A DNA stretch of 64,000 nt, taken from positions 4,278,001 to 4,342,000 of the forward strand of contig NZ_PJMX01000001.1 of the NCBI RefSeq assembly GCF_002846415.1, written 5' to 3'. The translations under genes were made by a program, and so were the position numbers. A model generated the notes under the pieces. It was given only the letters and a program-made list of their open reading frames with translations. It did no database searches and had not been told where the DNA came from. How positions within the stretch are numbered: position 1 is the first letter of the stretch; the number at the start of each line of letters is the position of its first letter. The stretch is from Streptomyces sp. TLI_146. GTDB lineage: Bacteria > Actinomycetota > Actinomycetes > Streptomycetales > Streptomycetaceae. Positions 8,692 through 17,637 of this stretch are shown piece after piece.

Positions 8692-9935
8692 TCAGCCCCG
8701 CCACAACCCATCCGCCCCCAGCGACAGGAGCTCAATCGCATTGCCCCGCACGATCCTCTCCACCACATCCCCCGAAGGTGCGCCATCTGCGCCTCCCCCA
8801 CCTCCTTCGACTTCGGCCACGTCGAGTCCGAATGCGGGTAGTCCGTCTCGTAGAGGACATTCCCCACCCCGATCGCCCCCAGGTTCCGCAACCCGAACGC
8901 GTCGTCGAAGAAGCAGCCGTAGACGTGCTCCGCGAAGAGTTCGGACGGGGGGCGGTGGACCTTGTCCGCGACGCCGCCCCAGGCGCGGTTCTCCTCCCAG
9001 ACCACGTCCGCCCGCTCCAGGATGTAGGGGATCCAGCCGATCTGGCCCTCCGCGTACATCACCCGCACGCCGGGGAAGCGTTCGAACTTGCCGCTCATCA
9101 GCCAGTCGACCATCGAGAAGCAGCAGTTGGCGAAGGTGATCGTGGAGCCGACGGCCGGCGGCGCGTCCGCCGACGTCGACGGCATCCGGGACGAAGAGCC
9201 GATGTGCATCGCGACCACCGTCCCCGTCTCGTCGCACGCCGCCAGGAAGGGGTCCCAGTAGTCGGTGTGGATGGAGGGCAGACCCAGGTGCGGGGGTATC
9301 TCGGAGAAGGCGACCGCGCGCACCCCCCTCGCCGCGTTCCGCCGCACCTCCGCCGCCGCGAGCTCCGCATCCCAGAGGGGGATCAGCGTCAGGGGGATAA
9401 GACGGCCCCCGGCCTCCGGGCCGCACCACTCCTCCACCATCCAGTCGTTGTACGCCCGCACCGAGAGCAGCCCGAGCTCCCGGTCCGCCGCCTCCGTGAA
9501 CGTCTGGCCGCAGAAGCGAGGGAAGGTGGGGAAGCACAGCGCCGACTGGACGTGGTTGACGTCCATGTCCGCGAGCCGCTCCGGCACGCTGTACGAACCC
9601 GGCCGCATCTGCTCGTACGTGATCACTTCGAGGCGGATCTCGTCCCGCGCGTACCCGACCGCCGTGTCCAGGCGTGTCAGCGGGCGGTGCAGGTCCTCGT
9701 ACACCCACCAGTCGCCGATCGGTCCCTCGTCCCCGGGCGCGCCCATGACCGGCGCGAACTTTCCGCCGAGGAAGGTCATCTCCTTGAGGGGGGCGCGGAC
9801 GATGCGCGGGCCCGAGTCCCGGTATTTCGACGGGAGCCGGTCCTGCCAGACGTGCGGCGGCTCCACCGTGTGGTCGTCCACCGAGATGATCCTCGGGAAG
9901 CTCTCCACGGTCTCCACAGTCTTCATGGTCTCCAT
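8692..9935 (-). pseudogene. Amidohydrolase (ACMSD-like, COG2159) with a C-terminal frameshift
   Basis: The gene encodes about 415 residues of a metal-dependent amidohydrolase related to ACMSD-type decarboxylases. It opens with ISVDDHTVEPPHVW (the H-x-x-E metal motif region) and carries LYETDYPHSDSTWP near the end. After AQMAHL the reading frame is wrong. One extra G in the run at 8769-8773 (five C on the plus strand) restores the normal ending GDVVERIVRGNAIELLSLG, stopping at 8692. Unrepaired, the frame runs on into the repeat cluster. This is either a real recent lesion or a homopolymer read error. A perfect palindrome lies 22 bases upstream. An alternative start ATG lies nine bases inside. 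Confidence 0.75.
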
Positions 9936-9957
9936 GGCTCTTCACCGTAGACCTGAT

Positions 9958-9972
9958 CTGACGATCCGTCAG
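9958..9972. promoter_or_regulatory. Operator-like palindrome CTGAC-GATCC-GTCAG
   Basis: Perfect arms, 22 bases upstream of the amidohydrolase start codon (minus strand). Confidence 0.75.
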
Positions 9973-10287
9973 CTAGTCGTGCGGGGCGCTCTTCGGCCAC
10001 TTCACCGCTCGGCCCCGGCCAAACCACCACCGGATCCGGCCGACCCGTCACCCGCGCACCGGTCACACCTCGGCCACCCACCGGTCACTCCTCGGCCATT
10101 CACCCCTCTCTCCCCGCCCCTCGACGCCTGTCCGCCCCCCGGACAGGGCCGTGGACACGCACCGGCGACCTGTAACGAAAGTGTGCAGAGGCCTTGTGCG
10201 GAGCGTCACCCGTAGCTGACGCGCATGCCATGGACAGGGCAGACTGGCACGGGCATTACCAGCGCTACGGGGGCACAGGGGGTCGCT
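9973..10287. other. Intergenic region upstream of the AfsR-like regulator
   Basis: No gene can be supported here. The stretch before 10288 contains AGGGGG as a ribosome site for the regulator. No convincing direct repeats of the kind bound by SARP proteins were recognised. Confidence 0.5.
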
Positions 10288-13254
10288 ATGGACCGAAACG
10301 GCGAGCCGCGCATTCCGGAGCAGCGGGCTCCGGTCCTGGCAGCGGACGACGACCAGGCCGCGGACACCGCGGACCTGCGCTTCGGCGTGCTCGGAAGCGT
10401 ACGCGCGTGGCGCGGGGCCGACGTCCTGCCGTCCGGCTCGCCGCAGCAGCGCGCCCTGCTCGCCGCGCTGCTGCTGCGCGACGGCCGCACGGCCACCGCC
10501 GCCGAGCTGATCGACGCCATCTGGGGCGACGAGCCGCCCTCGCAGGCCCTGGCGGCGGTACGGACGTACGCCTCGCGGCTGCGCAAGGCGCTGGGTCCCG
10601 GCGTCCTGGTGAGCGACGCGGGCGGCTACGCCATCCGGCTCTCCTCCGGCGTCCTCGACCTCGCCACCGCCCAGGAGCTGGCCGCCGAGGCCGAGAAGGC
10701 GCGCGCGGGCGGCGACCAGGTCAGGGCGCGCGAGCTGCTGAAGGCCTCGCTGGCGCTGTGGACCGGCGAACCGCTCGCCAACGTGCCCGGCCCGCACGCC
10801 GACACCGAGCGGACCCGGCTCAGCGAGTGGCGCCTCCAGCTCATCGAGGCGCGGCTCGACATGGAGCTGGACGCCGGGTGCCACGCCGAGGCCGTCTCCG
10901 AACTGACCGCGCTCACCGCCGCGTACCCGCTGCGCGAGCGGCTGCGCGAGCTGCTGATGCTCGCGCTCTACCGCAGCGGCCGCCAGGCCGAGGCCCTCGC
11001 GGTGTACGCGGACACCCGCAGGCTGCTCGCCGACGAGCTCGGCGTGGACCCGCGCCCCGAGCTCTCCCGGCTGCAGCAGCGGATCCTCCAGGCCGACGAG
11101 GACCTGGCCCGGCCCGCCGAGGCGCCCGCCGCCCCGGCACCCGTCCGGGCGGCCCAACTCCCCGCCTCGGTGCCCGATTTCACCGGACGTGTCTCCTTCG
11201 TCCAGGAGCTGTCGGCGCGGCTCGCCGCCGCCGACACCACCGTCATGGCCGTCTCCGCGCTCGCCGGGATCGGCGGCGTGGGCAAGACGACGCTCGCCGT
11301 GCACGTCGCCCACGCGGCCCGCCCGCACTTCCCCGACGGCCAGCTGTACGTGGACCTCCAGGGCACCGGGCCGCGCGCCTGCGAGCCGGAGGCGGTGCTC
11401 GGCGCGTTCCTGCGGGCGCTCGGCACCCCCGACACCTCCATCCCGGACTCGCTGGAGGAGCGCGCGGCCCTGTTCCGCTCCACGCTCGACGGCCGCCGCG
11501 TCCTGGTCCTGCTCGACAACGCGCGCGACGCCGCCCAGGTGCGCCCGCTGCTGCCCGGCACGGCGGGCTGCGCCGCGCTGGTCACCAGCCGGATCCGGAT
11601 GCTGGACCTGGCCGGGGCGTACCTCGTCGACCTGGACGTGATGTCGCCGGAGGAGGCCCTCCAGCTCTTCACGAAGATCGTCGGCAAGGAGCGGGTGAGC
11701 GCGGAGCGCCAGTCGGCGCTCGACGTGGTCGCCGCCTGCGGCTTCCTGCCGCTGGCGATCCGTATCGCCGCCTCCCGGCTCGCCTCCCGCCCCACCTGGA
11801 CCGTCTCGTTCCTCGCCGCCAAGCTCGCCGACGAGCGGCGCCGCCTGGACGAGCTCCAGGCGGGCGACCTCGCGGTCAAGGCCACCTTCGAGCTCGGCTA
11901 CGGCCAGCTGGAGCCCGCCCAGGCCCGCGCCTTCCGGCTGCTCGGCCTGCCCGACGGCTCGGACATCTCGCTGGCCGCGGCCGCCGCCGTACTCGACCTG
12001 CCGCTCCAGGAGACCGAGGACCTGCTCGAATCCCTCGTCGACACCAGCCTGGTGGAGTCGGCGGCCCCCGGCCGCTACCGCTACCACGATCTCGTACGGC
12101 TCTACGCGCGTGCGTGCGCCGAGCGCGACGAGGACCCGCCGTCCGGCCGGCACGCGGCCATGTCGCGGCTGCTGGACTTCTATCTGGCCACGGCCGCCCG
12201 GGTGTACGCGATCGAGCGGCCCGGCGACCGGCTGGTGGAGCACCTGGCGCCGACCCAGTACCCGGGGCTGCCGTTCGCCGACGGGCACGCGGCGGTGGAC
12301 TGGCTGTACGCGGAGGCCAACTGCCTGCTGTCGTGCGTCCACCAGTGCGCGGGCGACCCCGCGCTGCTGCGGCGCGCGGTGGACCTGCTGTGGGCGGTGA
12401 AGGACCTCGCCGAGTCTGGCGCCAACTCGCGGCAGTACGAGACGACGGCGGCGGCGGTACGGGACGCCGCGCACGGGCGGGGCGACGCCAGCGCTGAGGC
12501 GCGCGCCCGGATCTCGCTCTCCACCGTGCTGCTGATCTCCGGCCGCTTCGAGCAGGCCGACGAGGAGGCGCGGCTCTCCTCGCTGCTCGCCAAGGAGGCC
12601 GCCGACCCGATGCCGGCCGGGGCCGCGCCCAACGACCGCGGGATCATCGCGTTCTACCAGAACCGGCACGCCGACGGCGAGCGCTTCCTGAAGGAGGCGA
12701 TCGACAACTACCGCGCCGACGGCAACCGGCCGGGCGAGGCCAGCGCGCTGTGCAACCTGGCGCGGATCCACGTGAACATGGGCCGTACGGCGAGCGCGGT
12801 CGACCTCGCGCAGCGCGGGCTCGACATCTTCAGCGAGATGGGCCTGGCCCTGCGGGTCGCCAACGGCCGCTTCGCGCTGGGCATCGCGCTGACCCGGGCG
12901 GGCCGCCTGGACGACGCGCTGTCCCAGCTCGGCCAGGCCCTCCAGGTCTTCCAGGACAACCGCCAGCGCCTGTGGGAGGGCACCACGCACTTCCGCATCG
13001 CCGAGGCCCACTTCGCGGCGCGGCGCCCGGCGCGGGCCGCCCAGCACGCGGAGCAGGCGCTGGCGCTGCGCTGCATCGGCGGCGAGTGGATGCGCGGCAA
13101 CGTCCTGACGACGCTGGGCCGCGCCCTGGACCAGCTCGGCCAGGCCGACCGGGCCCGCGCGTGCTGGCGCGAGGCGCTGGCCATCTACGAGTCGACGGGC
13201 GCGGCGGAGGCCAAGGACGTACGGCAGTTGCTGAGCCCGATGGCGGCGGCGTAG
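10288..13254 (+). CDS. AfsR/SARP-family transcriptional regulator (BTAD, NB-ARC, TPR)
   Basis: A 988-residue regulator. Residues about 30-120 form an OmpR-like winged helix (LRFGVLGSVRAWRGADVLPSGSPQQRALLAALLLRDGRT). Residues about 130-275 form the BTAD domain, with GRQAEALAVYADTRRLLADELGVDPRPEL. A P-loop NTPase begins with GIGGVGKTT (327-335), and TPR-like helices fill the C-terminal third. This order matches AfsR-type activators, which switch on secondary metabolism or development genes in response to signals. The ATG at 10288 follows AGGGGG; an in-frame ATG at 10225 is less well placed. The next gene downstream is the ENHAG-repeat peptide, a plausible target or partner. Confidence 0.9.
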   Translation: MDRNGEPRIPEQRAPVLAADDDQAADTADLRFGVLGSVRAWRGADVLPSGSPQQRALLAALLLRDGRTATAAELIDAIWGDEPPSQALAAVRTYASRLRKALGPGVLVSDAGGYAIRLSSGVLDLATAQELAAEAEKARAGGDQVRARELLKASLALWTGEPLANVPGPHADTERTRLSEWRLQLIEARLDMELDAGCHAEAVSELTALTAAYPLRERLRELLMLALYRSGRQAEALAVYADTRRLLADELGVDPRPELSRLQQRILQADEDLARPAEAPAAPAPVRAAQLPASVPDFTGRVSFVQELSARLAAADTTVMAVSALAGIGGVGKTTLAVHVAHAARPHFPDGQLYVDLQGTGPRACEPEAVLGAFLRALGTPDTSIPDSLEERAALFRSTLDGRRVLVLLDNARDAAQVRPLLPGTAGCAALVTSRIRMLDLAGAYLVDLDVMSPEEALQLFTKIVGKERVSAERQSALDVVAACGFLPLAIRIAASRLASRPTWTVSFLAAKLADERRRLDELQAGDLAVKATFELGYGQLEPAQARAFRLLGLPDGSDISLAAAAAVLDLPLQETEDLLESLVDTSLVESAAPGRYRYHDLVRLYARACAERDEDPPSGRHAAMSRLLDFYLATAARVYAIERPGDRLVEHLAPTQYPGLPFADGHAAVDWLYAEANCLLSCVHQCAGDPALLRRAVDLLWAVKDLAESGANSRQYETTAAAVRDAAHGRGDASAEARARISLSTVLLISGRFEQADEEARLSSLLAKEAADPMPAGAAPNDRGIIAFYQNRHADGERFLKEAIDNYRADGNRPGEASALCNLARIHVNMGRTASAVDLAQRGLDIFSEMGLALRVANGRFALGIALTRAGRLDDALSQLGQALQVFQDNRQRLWEGTTHFRIAEAHFAARRPARAAQHAEQALALRCIGGEWMRGNVLTTLGRALDQLGQADRARACWREALAIYESTGAAEAKDVRQLLSPMAAA

Positions 13255-13576
13255 CGGATACGGTTCACTGGGCCGGGCGTTCGACGAGCCCTTTCACGAG
13301 GCCTTTCACCAGGCCTTCCGCCGCCGTACGGGGATTTCACCGCGGCTGTCCGCGCGGCTGTCCAAGCTGTTGCCGACGCCGTTTAGCCATCGTTTATCGC
13401 CCCTCGGCACTCTCTTACTCAACGATCCGCCGCGTCGGGGGGCAGGCGGGTCGACGGTGGGCCTCCCCGCTAGTGTGGACGGCCCTTGAAGTGCCCGTCC
13501 GGCGACCCTCGGGGGAGCCGCCGGGCGGGCACCGTTCACAGCACGACATGCAGAAAACTCAGGGGAGCTGAGCACG
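13255..13576. other. Intergenic region with probable promoter for the ENHAG-repeat gene
   Basis: No gene is apparent. An AT-richer island near 13382-13430 is followed by TAGTGT at about 13471, which could be a -10 element. A GGGGAG ribosome site lies at about 13562, just before the next start. Confidence 0.4.
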
Positions 13577-13894
13577 ATGAGTGACGGAAACAAGCCCGAC
13601 ACCGGCGACACCACGACGCAGGAGAACCACGCGGGGAGCCCGGGTTCCGGCACGGGCACCGGCACGATCCGCCCGATGGAGAACCACGCCGGCCTGATCG
13701 GCGGCGACGGCAAGATCAGGCCGCTGGAGAACCACGCGGGCCTGGTCGGCGGCGACGTGGTGAAGCCGCTGGAGAACCACGCCGGGCTCATCGGCACCGG
13801 CGGCCCCATCAAGCCCATGGAGAACCACGCGGGCCTGATCGGCACGGACGTCCTCAAGCCCCAGGAGAACCACGCCGGTTCCGAAGAGGCCTGA
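13577..13894 (+). CDS. ENHAG-repeat small protein, possible multi-core peptide precursor
   Basis: A 105-residue protein built from six copies of the pentapeptide ENHAG. Copies two to five are each followed by a 10-11 residue spacer of the form L-[IV]-G-G/T-x(3-6)-[IV]-[RK]-P-[LM/Q], giving units such as MENHAGLIG. The N-terminus (MSDGNKPDTGDTTTQ) is hydrophilic, and there is no signal peptide, Cys or membrane segment. I recall short Streptomyces proteins with ENHA-type repeats that carry only an uninformative 'sigma-like protein' label; no function is known to me. The near-identical repeats look like a precursor with several cores or a multivalent binding protein. No modifying enzyme is adjacent, only the AfsR-like regulator upstream. 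Confidence 0.75.
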   Translation: MSDGNKPDTGDTTTQENHAGSPGSGTGTGTIRPMENHAGLIGGDGKIRPLENHAGLVGGDVVKPLENHAGLIGTGGPIKPMENHAGLIGTDVLKPQENHAGSEEA

Positions 13895-13959
13895 GTACCT
13901 GAGAACCACTGCTGGCGGGGGCCGGCCGCGGCGACGCGGAGGGGGGGCCGTCGCGGCCG

Positions 13960-14148
13960 GTGACACACGGGGGAGCACGGGGGAACCACGGGGCCAACGG
14001 GGGAACGGGGGCCACGGGGGAACGGGGGATCGTCGGGGACGCGTACTTGGGGGTGCGCGTCCCCGACGGGGGGAGCAACGGGGGAAGTACGGGGGAGCAC
14101 GGGGGAACGGGGGAAACAGGGGGGAGAACGGGGGAAGTACGGGGGAAA
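13960..14148 (+). repeat. G-run minisatellite (ACGGGGGA-type units)
   Basis: About 190 bases rich in runs of five G, in units such as ACGGGGGA and CACGGGGGA at 7-10 base spacing, broken once by a short unique piece. Codon-like structure is absent on both strands. The G-runs on the plus strand could form several G-quadruplexes in the RNA downstream of the ENHAG-repeat gene. Confidence 0.75.
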
Positions 14149-14187
14149 CCAAGCGCCCCGCGGCCGGACGTGCCGCGGGGCGCTTGG
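14149..14187. terminator. Strong hairpin terminator between convergent genes
   Basis: The arms CCAAGCGCCCCGCGGC (14149-14164) and GCCGCGGGGCGCTTGG (14172-14187) pair perfectly over 16 bases with a seven-base loop. It sits between the ENHAG-repeat gene and the 3' end of the MarR-type gene, so it probably terminates both. Confidence 0.85.
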
Positions 14188-14220
14188 TGTTGTCCGAGGG
14201 GACGGGGACGGGGGACGGGC

Positions 14221-14961
14221 TCAGGACGCCGGTGACGTCTCGGGTGGCGTCTCGGCCTTCGTGTGCAGGACCTCGCGGGCCTGCTCGGCGGCGCGTATGA
14301 GGCTCTCGCCCACGAAGTCGAGGAAGCGGGCGATGTTCTCGAGCCGGGCGGCGGCCGGGGTGCCGGGGACGAGGACGCCCACGCCCTGCCGGGCGATCTC
14401 GACGATCTGGGCGTTGGCCCGGACGCTGGCCATCATCGACCGGTACCAGATGTCGTCGTCGATGAAGTAGCGCTCGCGGCGGCGTTCGTCACGCTCCCGG
14501 CGGATCATGCCCTGGCCGTCGAGGAACGCGACCGCCTTGGAGATCGACGCCGGGCTGACCTGGAGGCGCTGGACGAGCTCGGACGCGGTGAGGCTGCCCG
14601 CGTCGGTGAGGGTGAGGCAGGCCATCACCCGGGACATCATCCTGGGCAGGCCGGAGCCCATCATGACGGCGGTGAGCGCCTCCTCGTACGCGCGCACCGC
14701 CTCGGGGTCGCGCCCGTACGCCTGCGCGGGCGTCTCCGGGTCGTGGGGCGCGGTCCGGGTACGCCGGTGGGCGCGGCGTTCGGTGGCGCGGTGGGCCAGG
14801 TCGGAGCGGTAGGCGGTGGGGCCGCCGTTGCGCATCACCTCGCGCGTGACCGTCGAGGTGGGGCGGTCGAGCTGTCGGGCGATCTCCGCGTACGCGAGGC
14901 CGTCGGCCAGTCCCAGCGCGATCTGCCGACGTTCCTGCTGGGTGAGCCTGCCTCCCGGCAT
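14221..14961 (-). CDS. GbsR/MarR-family regulator with an extra N-terminal HTH
   Basis: A 246-residue regulator. Residues 1-45 (LTQQERRQIALGLADGLAYAEIARQLDRPTSTVTREVMRNGG) form a transposase-like helix-turn-helix of the kind that recognises repeated targets. The second half has a MarR/GbsR winged helix: SLTASELVQRLQVSPASISKAVAFLDGQGMIRRERDERRRERYF. It is divergent from the DUF4097 protein and ABC exporter, and the shared promoter region holds several TTGCA elements. It probably represses that operon and itself. The inducer is unknown. Confidence 0.85.
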   Translation of the reverse strand: MPGGRLTQQERRQIALGLADGLAYAEIARQLDRPTSTVTREVMRNGGPTAYRSDLAHRATERRAHRRTRTAPHDPETPAQAYGRDPEAVRAYEEALTAVMMGSGLPRMMSRVMACLTLTDAGSLTASELVQRLQVSPASISKAVAFLDGQGMIRRERDERRRERYFIDDDIWYRSMMASVRANAQIVEIARQGVGVLVPGTPAAARLENIARFLDFVGESLIRAAEQAREVLHTKAETPPETSPAS

Positions 14962-15015
14962 CGGGATCTCCTTCGTCTGTCCGTGATGTCCGCAGCATAG
15001 CGTTCACGCTCACCT

Positions 15016-15141
15016 CATTGCAACGACCAAGAGGATCCCCGTTGCATTAAACCGCAAACCATTGCAACGATTTAACGCCTCTGACCTGCTGCAATGCACA
15101 CTCCATGCAACGAACTCATTGCCGACTCCCTAAACGCAACG
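15016..15141. promoter_or_regulatory. Operator array of TTGCA/TGCAA elements
   Basis: The divergent promoter region holds CATTGCAACGA at 15016-15026 and 15060-15070, CATGCAACGA at 15104-15113, the inverted CGTTGCATTA at 15040-15049, TGCAATGCA at 15090-15098 and a partial ACGCAACG near 15134. The repeats are spaced about 20-45 bases apart. This fits binding sites for the adjacent MarR-type protein, possibly with both of its HTH domains engaged. Confidence 0.6.
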
Positions 15142-15187
15142 TAGCTTTTCCCTCATCGGAAACGACAACGAAGCGAAGGAACACACC

Positions 15188-15853
15188 GTGCAGAAGTTCG
15201 CCACCACCGCCCCGATCTCCGCCGTCCTGGACATCCCCGCCGGACACATCCGCCTCATCGCCGCCGACCGGGCCGACGCCACGGTCGAGGTCCTCCCCGC
15301 GAACGCCTCGAACAGCCGCGACGTGAAGGCCGCGGAGCAGACCACGGTCGAGTACGCCGACGGCGTCCTGCGGATCGCGGCCGCGCCCGCGAAGAACCGG
15401 ATCCTCGGAAGCTCCGGCTACGTCGAGGTGACGGTCCAGCTGCCCGCCGGCTCCCGTATCGAGGCGAAGGCGGCCGACGCCGAGTTCCGGGGCGTCGGGC
15501 GGCTCGGCGACGTCGTCATCGAGGCCGCGCGGGGCACGGTCAAGCTCGACGAGACCGCGGGCGCCGACCTCACCCTCCAGGCCGGTGACGTCATGGTCGG
15601 CCGCCTGGGCGGCCCCGCCCGGATCAGCACCCAGAAGGGCGACCTCCGTATCACCGAGGCCGTGAGCGGCACGGTCGAACTGCGCACCGAGGCAGGCAAC
15701 ATCGAGGTCGGCGCGGCCCGCGGGGTCTCCGCCTCGCTGGACGCGCACACCGCGTACGGCCGGATCCAGAACGCCCTCATGAACACCGGGACCGCCGCCC
15801 TGGACATCCGGGCGACCACCTCCTACGGCGACATCGCCGCCCGCAGCCTCTGA
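15188..15853 (+). CDS. DUF4097 beta-helical protein
   Basis: A 221-residue protein of repeating beta strands (GRLGDVVIEAARGTVKLDETAGADLTLQAGDVMVGRLGGPARISTQKGDLRITEAVSGTVELRTEAGNIEVGAARG). This is the pattern of the DUF4097/DUF4098 (YvlB-like) family of right-handed beta-helices. No signal peptide is seen. The GTG start follows AAGGA. It is the first gene of an operon with an ABC exporter and divergent from a MarR-type regulator, a common arrangement in Streptomyces that suggests envelope or drug stress, though the biochemical role is unknown. Confidence 0.85.
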   Translation: MQKFATTAPISAVLDIPAGHIRLIAADRADATVEVLPANASNSRDVKAAEQTTVEYADGVLRIAAAPAKNRILGSSGYVEVTVQLPAGSRIEAKAADAEFRGVGRLGDVVIEAARGTVKLDETAGADLTLQAGDVMVGRLGGPARISTQKGDLRITEAVSGTVELRTEAGNIEVGAARGVSASLDAHTAYGRIQNALMNTGTAALDIRATTSYGDIAARSL

Positions 15854-15888
15854 CCCCCGACCCCGCAGCCTCCGAAGGAGCACCCCTC

Positions 15889-16845
15889 ATGACCAGCTTG
15901 GCCATCGCGGCGAACGGGCTGCGCAAGTCGTACGGCGACAAGGTCGTGCTCGACGGCATCGACCTGGCCGTCCCCGAAGGAACGGTCTTCTCCCTGCTCG
16001 GCCCGAACGGCGCGGGCAAGACGACCGCCGTGAAGATCCTCTCCACCCTCGTCCCGGCGGACGCCGGGGACCTGCGCGTCGGCGGCCACGACCTGGCCGC
16101 CGCCCCGCAGGCGGTGCGCGCCACGATCGGCGTCACCGGGCAGTTCTCCGCCGTCGACGGCCTGATCACCGGCGAGGAGAACATGCTCCTCATGGCGGAC
16201 CTGCACCATCTGTCCAGGCGGGAGGGGCGGCGGGTCGCCGCCGAGCTGCTGGAGCGGTTCGACCTCACCGAGGCCGCGGGGAAGCCCGCCACGACCTACT
16301 CGGGCGGGATGAAGCGCCGACTGGACATCGCCATGACGCTGGTCGGCGCCCCGCGGATCATCTTCCTCGACGAGCCGACCACCGGCCTCGACCCGCGCTC
16401 CCGGCACACCATGTGGGGCATCATCCGCGAGCTGGTCTCCGACGGGGTATCCGTCTTCCTCACCACGCAGTACCTGGACGAGGCCGACGAACTCGCCGAC
16501 CGCATCGCCGTGTTGAACGACGGCCGGATCGCCGCCGAGGGCACCGCGGAGGAGCTGAAGCGGCTGATCCCCGGCGGCCACGTACGGCTCCGCTTCACGG
16601 ACCCGGCGGCGTACCGCGACGCCACGTCCGCGCTGGGCGAGGTCGCCCGCGACGACGAGGCGCTCTCGTTGCAGATCCCCAGCGACGGCAGCCAGCGGGA
16701 GCTGCGCTCCCTGCTCGACCGGCTGGACTCGGCGGGCATCGAGGCGGACGAACTGACCGTGCACACCCCCGACCTGGACGACGTGTTCTTCGCCCTGACC
16801 GGCACCGCCACCCTTCCCAGCCAGCCCAAGGAGTCCGTCCGATGA
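15889..16845 (+). CDS. ABC transporter ATP-binding protein, DrrA-like
   Basis: A 318-residue ATPase. Walker A is GPNGAGKTT (38-46), the signature is YSGGMKRRLDIA and Walker B is IIFLDEPTTGLD, followed by TTQYLDEADELADRI with the switch region. The extra C-terminal 80 residues match the drug-resistance (DrrA/daunorubicin) subfamily. It energises the permease encoded next, with which it overlaps by ATGA. A good ribosome site (GAAGGAG) precedes the ATG. Likely function: export of a hydrophobic compound. Confidence 0.92.
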   Translation: MTSLAIAANGLRKSYGDKVVLDGIDLAVPEGTVFSLLGPNGAGKTTAVKILSTLVPADAGDLRVGGHDLAAAPQAVRATIGVTGQFSAVDGLITGEENMLLMADLHHLSRREGRRVAAELLERFDLTEAAGKPATTYSGGMKRRLDIAMTLVGAPRIIFLDEPTTGLDPRSRHTMWGIIRELVSDGVSVFLTTQYLDEADELADRIAVLNDGRIAAEGTAEELKRLIPGGHVRLRFTDPAAYRDATSALGEVARDDEALSLQIPSDGSQRELRSLLDRLDSAGIEADELTVHTPDLDDVFFALTGTATLPSQPKESVR

Positions 16846-17627
16846 GCACCTTCTCCCTCGCCGTACGCGATTCGAGGACGATGCTGCGCCGCAACCTGCT
16901 GCACGCGCGCCGCTACCCGTCCCTCACGCTGAACCTGCTGCTCACCCCGGTCATGCTGCTCCTGCTCTTCGTCTACATCTTCGGCGACGTGATGAGCACG
17001 GGCATCGGCGGCACGGACCGCTCCGACTACATCGCCTACATCGTCCCGGGCATCCTGATGCTGACGATCGGCGGCACCGTGATCGGGGCGGCGGTGTCCG
17101 TGGCCACCGACATGAACGAGGGCATCATCGCCCGCTTCCGTACGATGGCGATCCACCGGGGCTCGGTGCTGATCGGGCACGTCGTCGGCAGCGTGCTCCA
17201 GTGCGTGATGAGCGTGGTCCTGGTCGGCGCGGTCGCGGTGGCCATCGGCTTCCGCTCCACGGACGCGACGCCGCTGGAGTGGCTGGCGGCGTTCGGCCTG
17301 CTGGTGCTGTTCGCCCTCGCCCTCACCTGGATTGCGGTCGGCATGGGCCTGGCCAGCCCGAACGCCGAGGCCGCCGCGAACAGCGCCCAGCCGCTGATCG
17401 TCCTCCCGCTCATCTCCAGCGCGTTCATTCCCGCCGACACGATGCCGGGCTGGTTCCGCCCGATAGCCGAGTACCAGCCGTTCACCCCCGCGATCGAAAC
17501 GCTGCGGGGCCTGCTGCTGGGCACGGAGATCGGCCACAACGGGTGGCTGGCGGTGGGGTGGTGCGTGGGTCTGGCGACGCTGGGGTACTTCTGGTCGACG
17601 TCGAGGTTCAACGCCGACGCGAAGTGA
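16842..17627 (+). CDS. ABC-2 type permease, DrrB-like
   Basis: A 261-residue membrane protein with about six hydrophobic segments: LTLNLLLTPVMLLLLFVYIFG, YIVPGILMLTIGGTVIGAAVSV, VLQCVMSVVLVGAVAVAIG, AAFGLLVLFALALTWIAVGMGLA, PLIVLPLISSAFIP and the C-terminal WLAVGWCVGLATLGYFWS. The motif MNEGIIARFRTMAI is typical of DrrB-type permeases. It overlaps the ATPase gene by four bases and ends the operon before dispersed repeats. Confidence 0.9.
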   Translation: MSTFSLAVRDSRTMLRRNLLHARRYPSLTLNLLLTPVMLLLLFVYIFGDVMSTGIGGTDRSDYIAYIVPGILMLTIGGTVIGAAVSVATDMNEGIIARFRTMAIHRGSVLIGHVVGSVLQCVMSVVLVGAVAVAIGFRSTDATPLEWLAAFGLLVLFALALTWIAVGMGLASPNAEAAANSAQPLIVLPLISSAFIPADTMPGWFRPIAEYQPFTPAIETLRGLLLGTEIGHNGWLAVGWCVGLATLGYFWSTSRFNADAK

Positions 17628-17637
17628 GCAGGGCCCG

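Noticed and set aside
10063..13047. A 994-codon open frame on the minus strand opposite the AfsR-like gene
   Set aside because: It is the mirror of a conserved multidomain protein. Its own translation is low-complexity Arg/Gly/Val-rich with no domain, as expected in high-GC DNA.
13577..13894. Calling the ENHAG protein a sigma factor because relatives carry a 'sigma-like' label
   Set aside because: It has no region 2 or region 4 helices and is only 105 residues of repeats.
13559..14152. Proline-rich minus-strand frame across the G-run tract
   Set aside because: It arises from the C-runs of the repeat and from the complement of the ENHAG gene, with no ribosome site.
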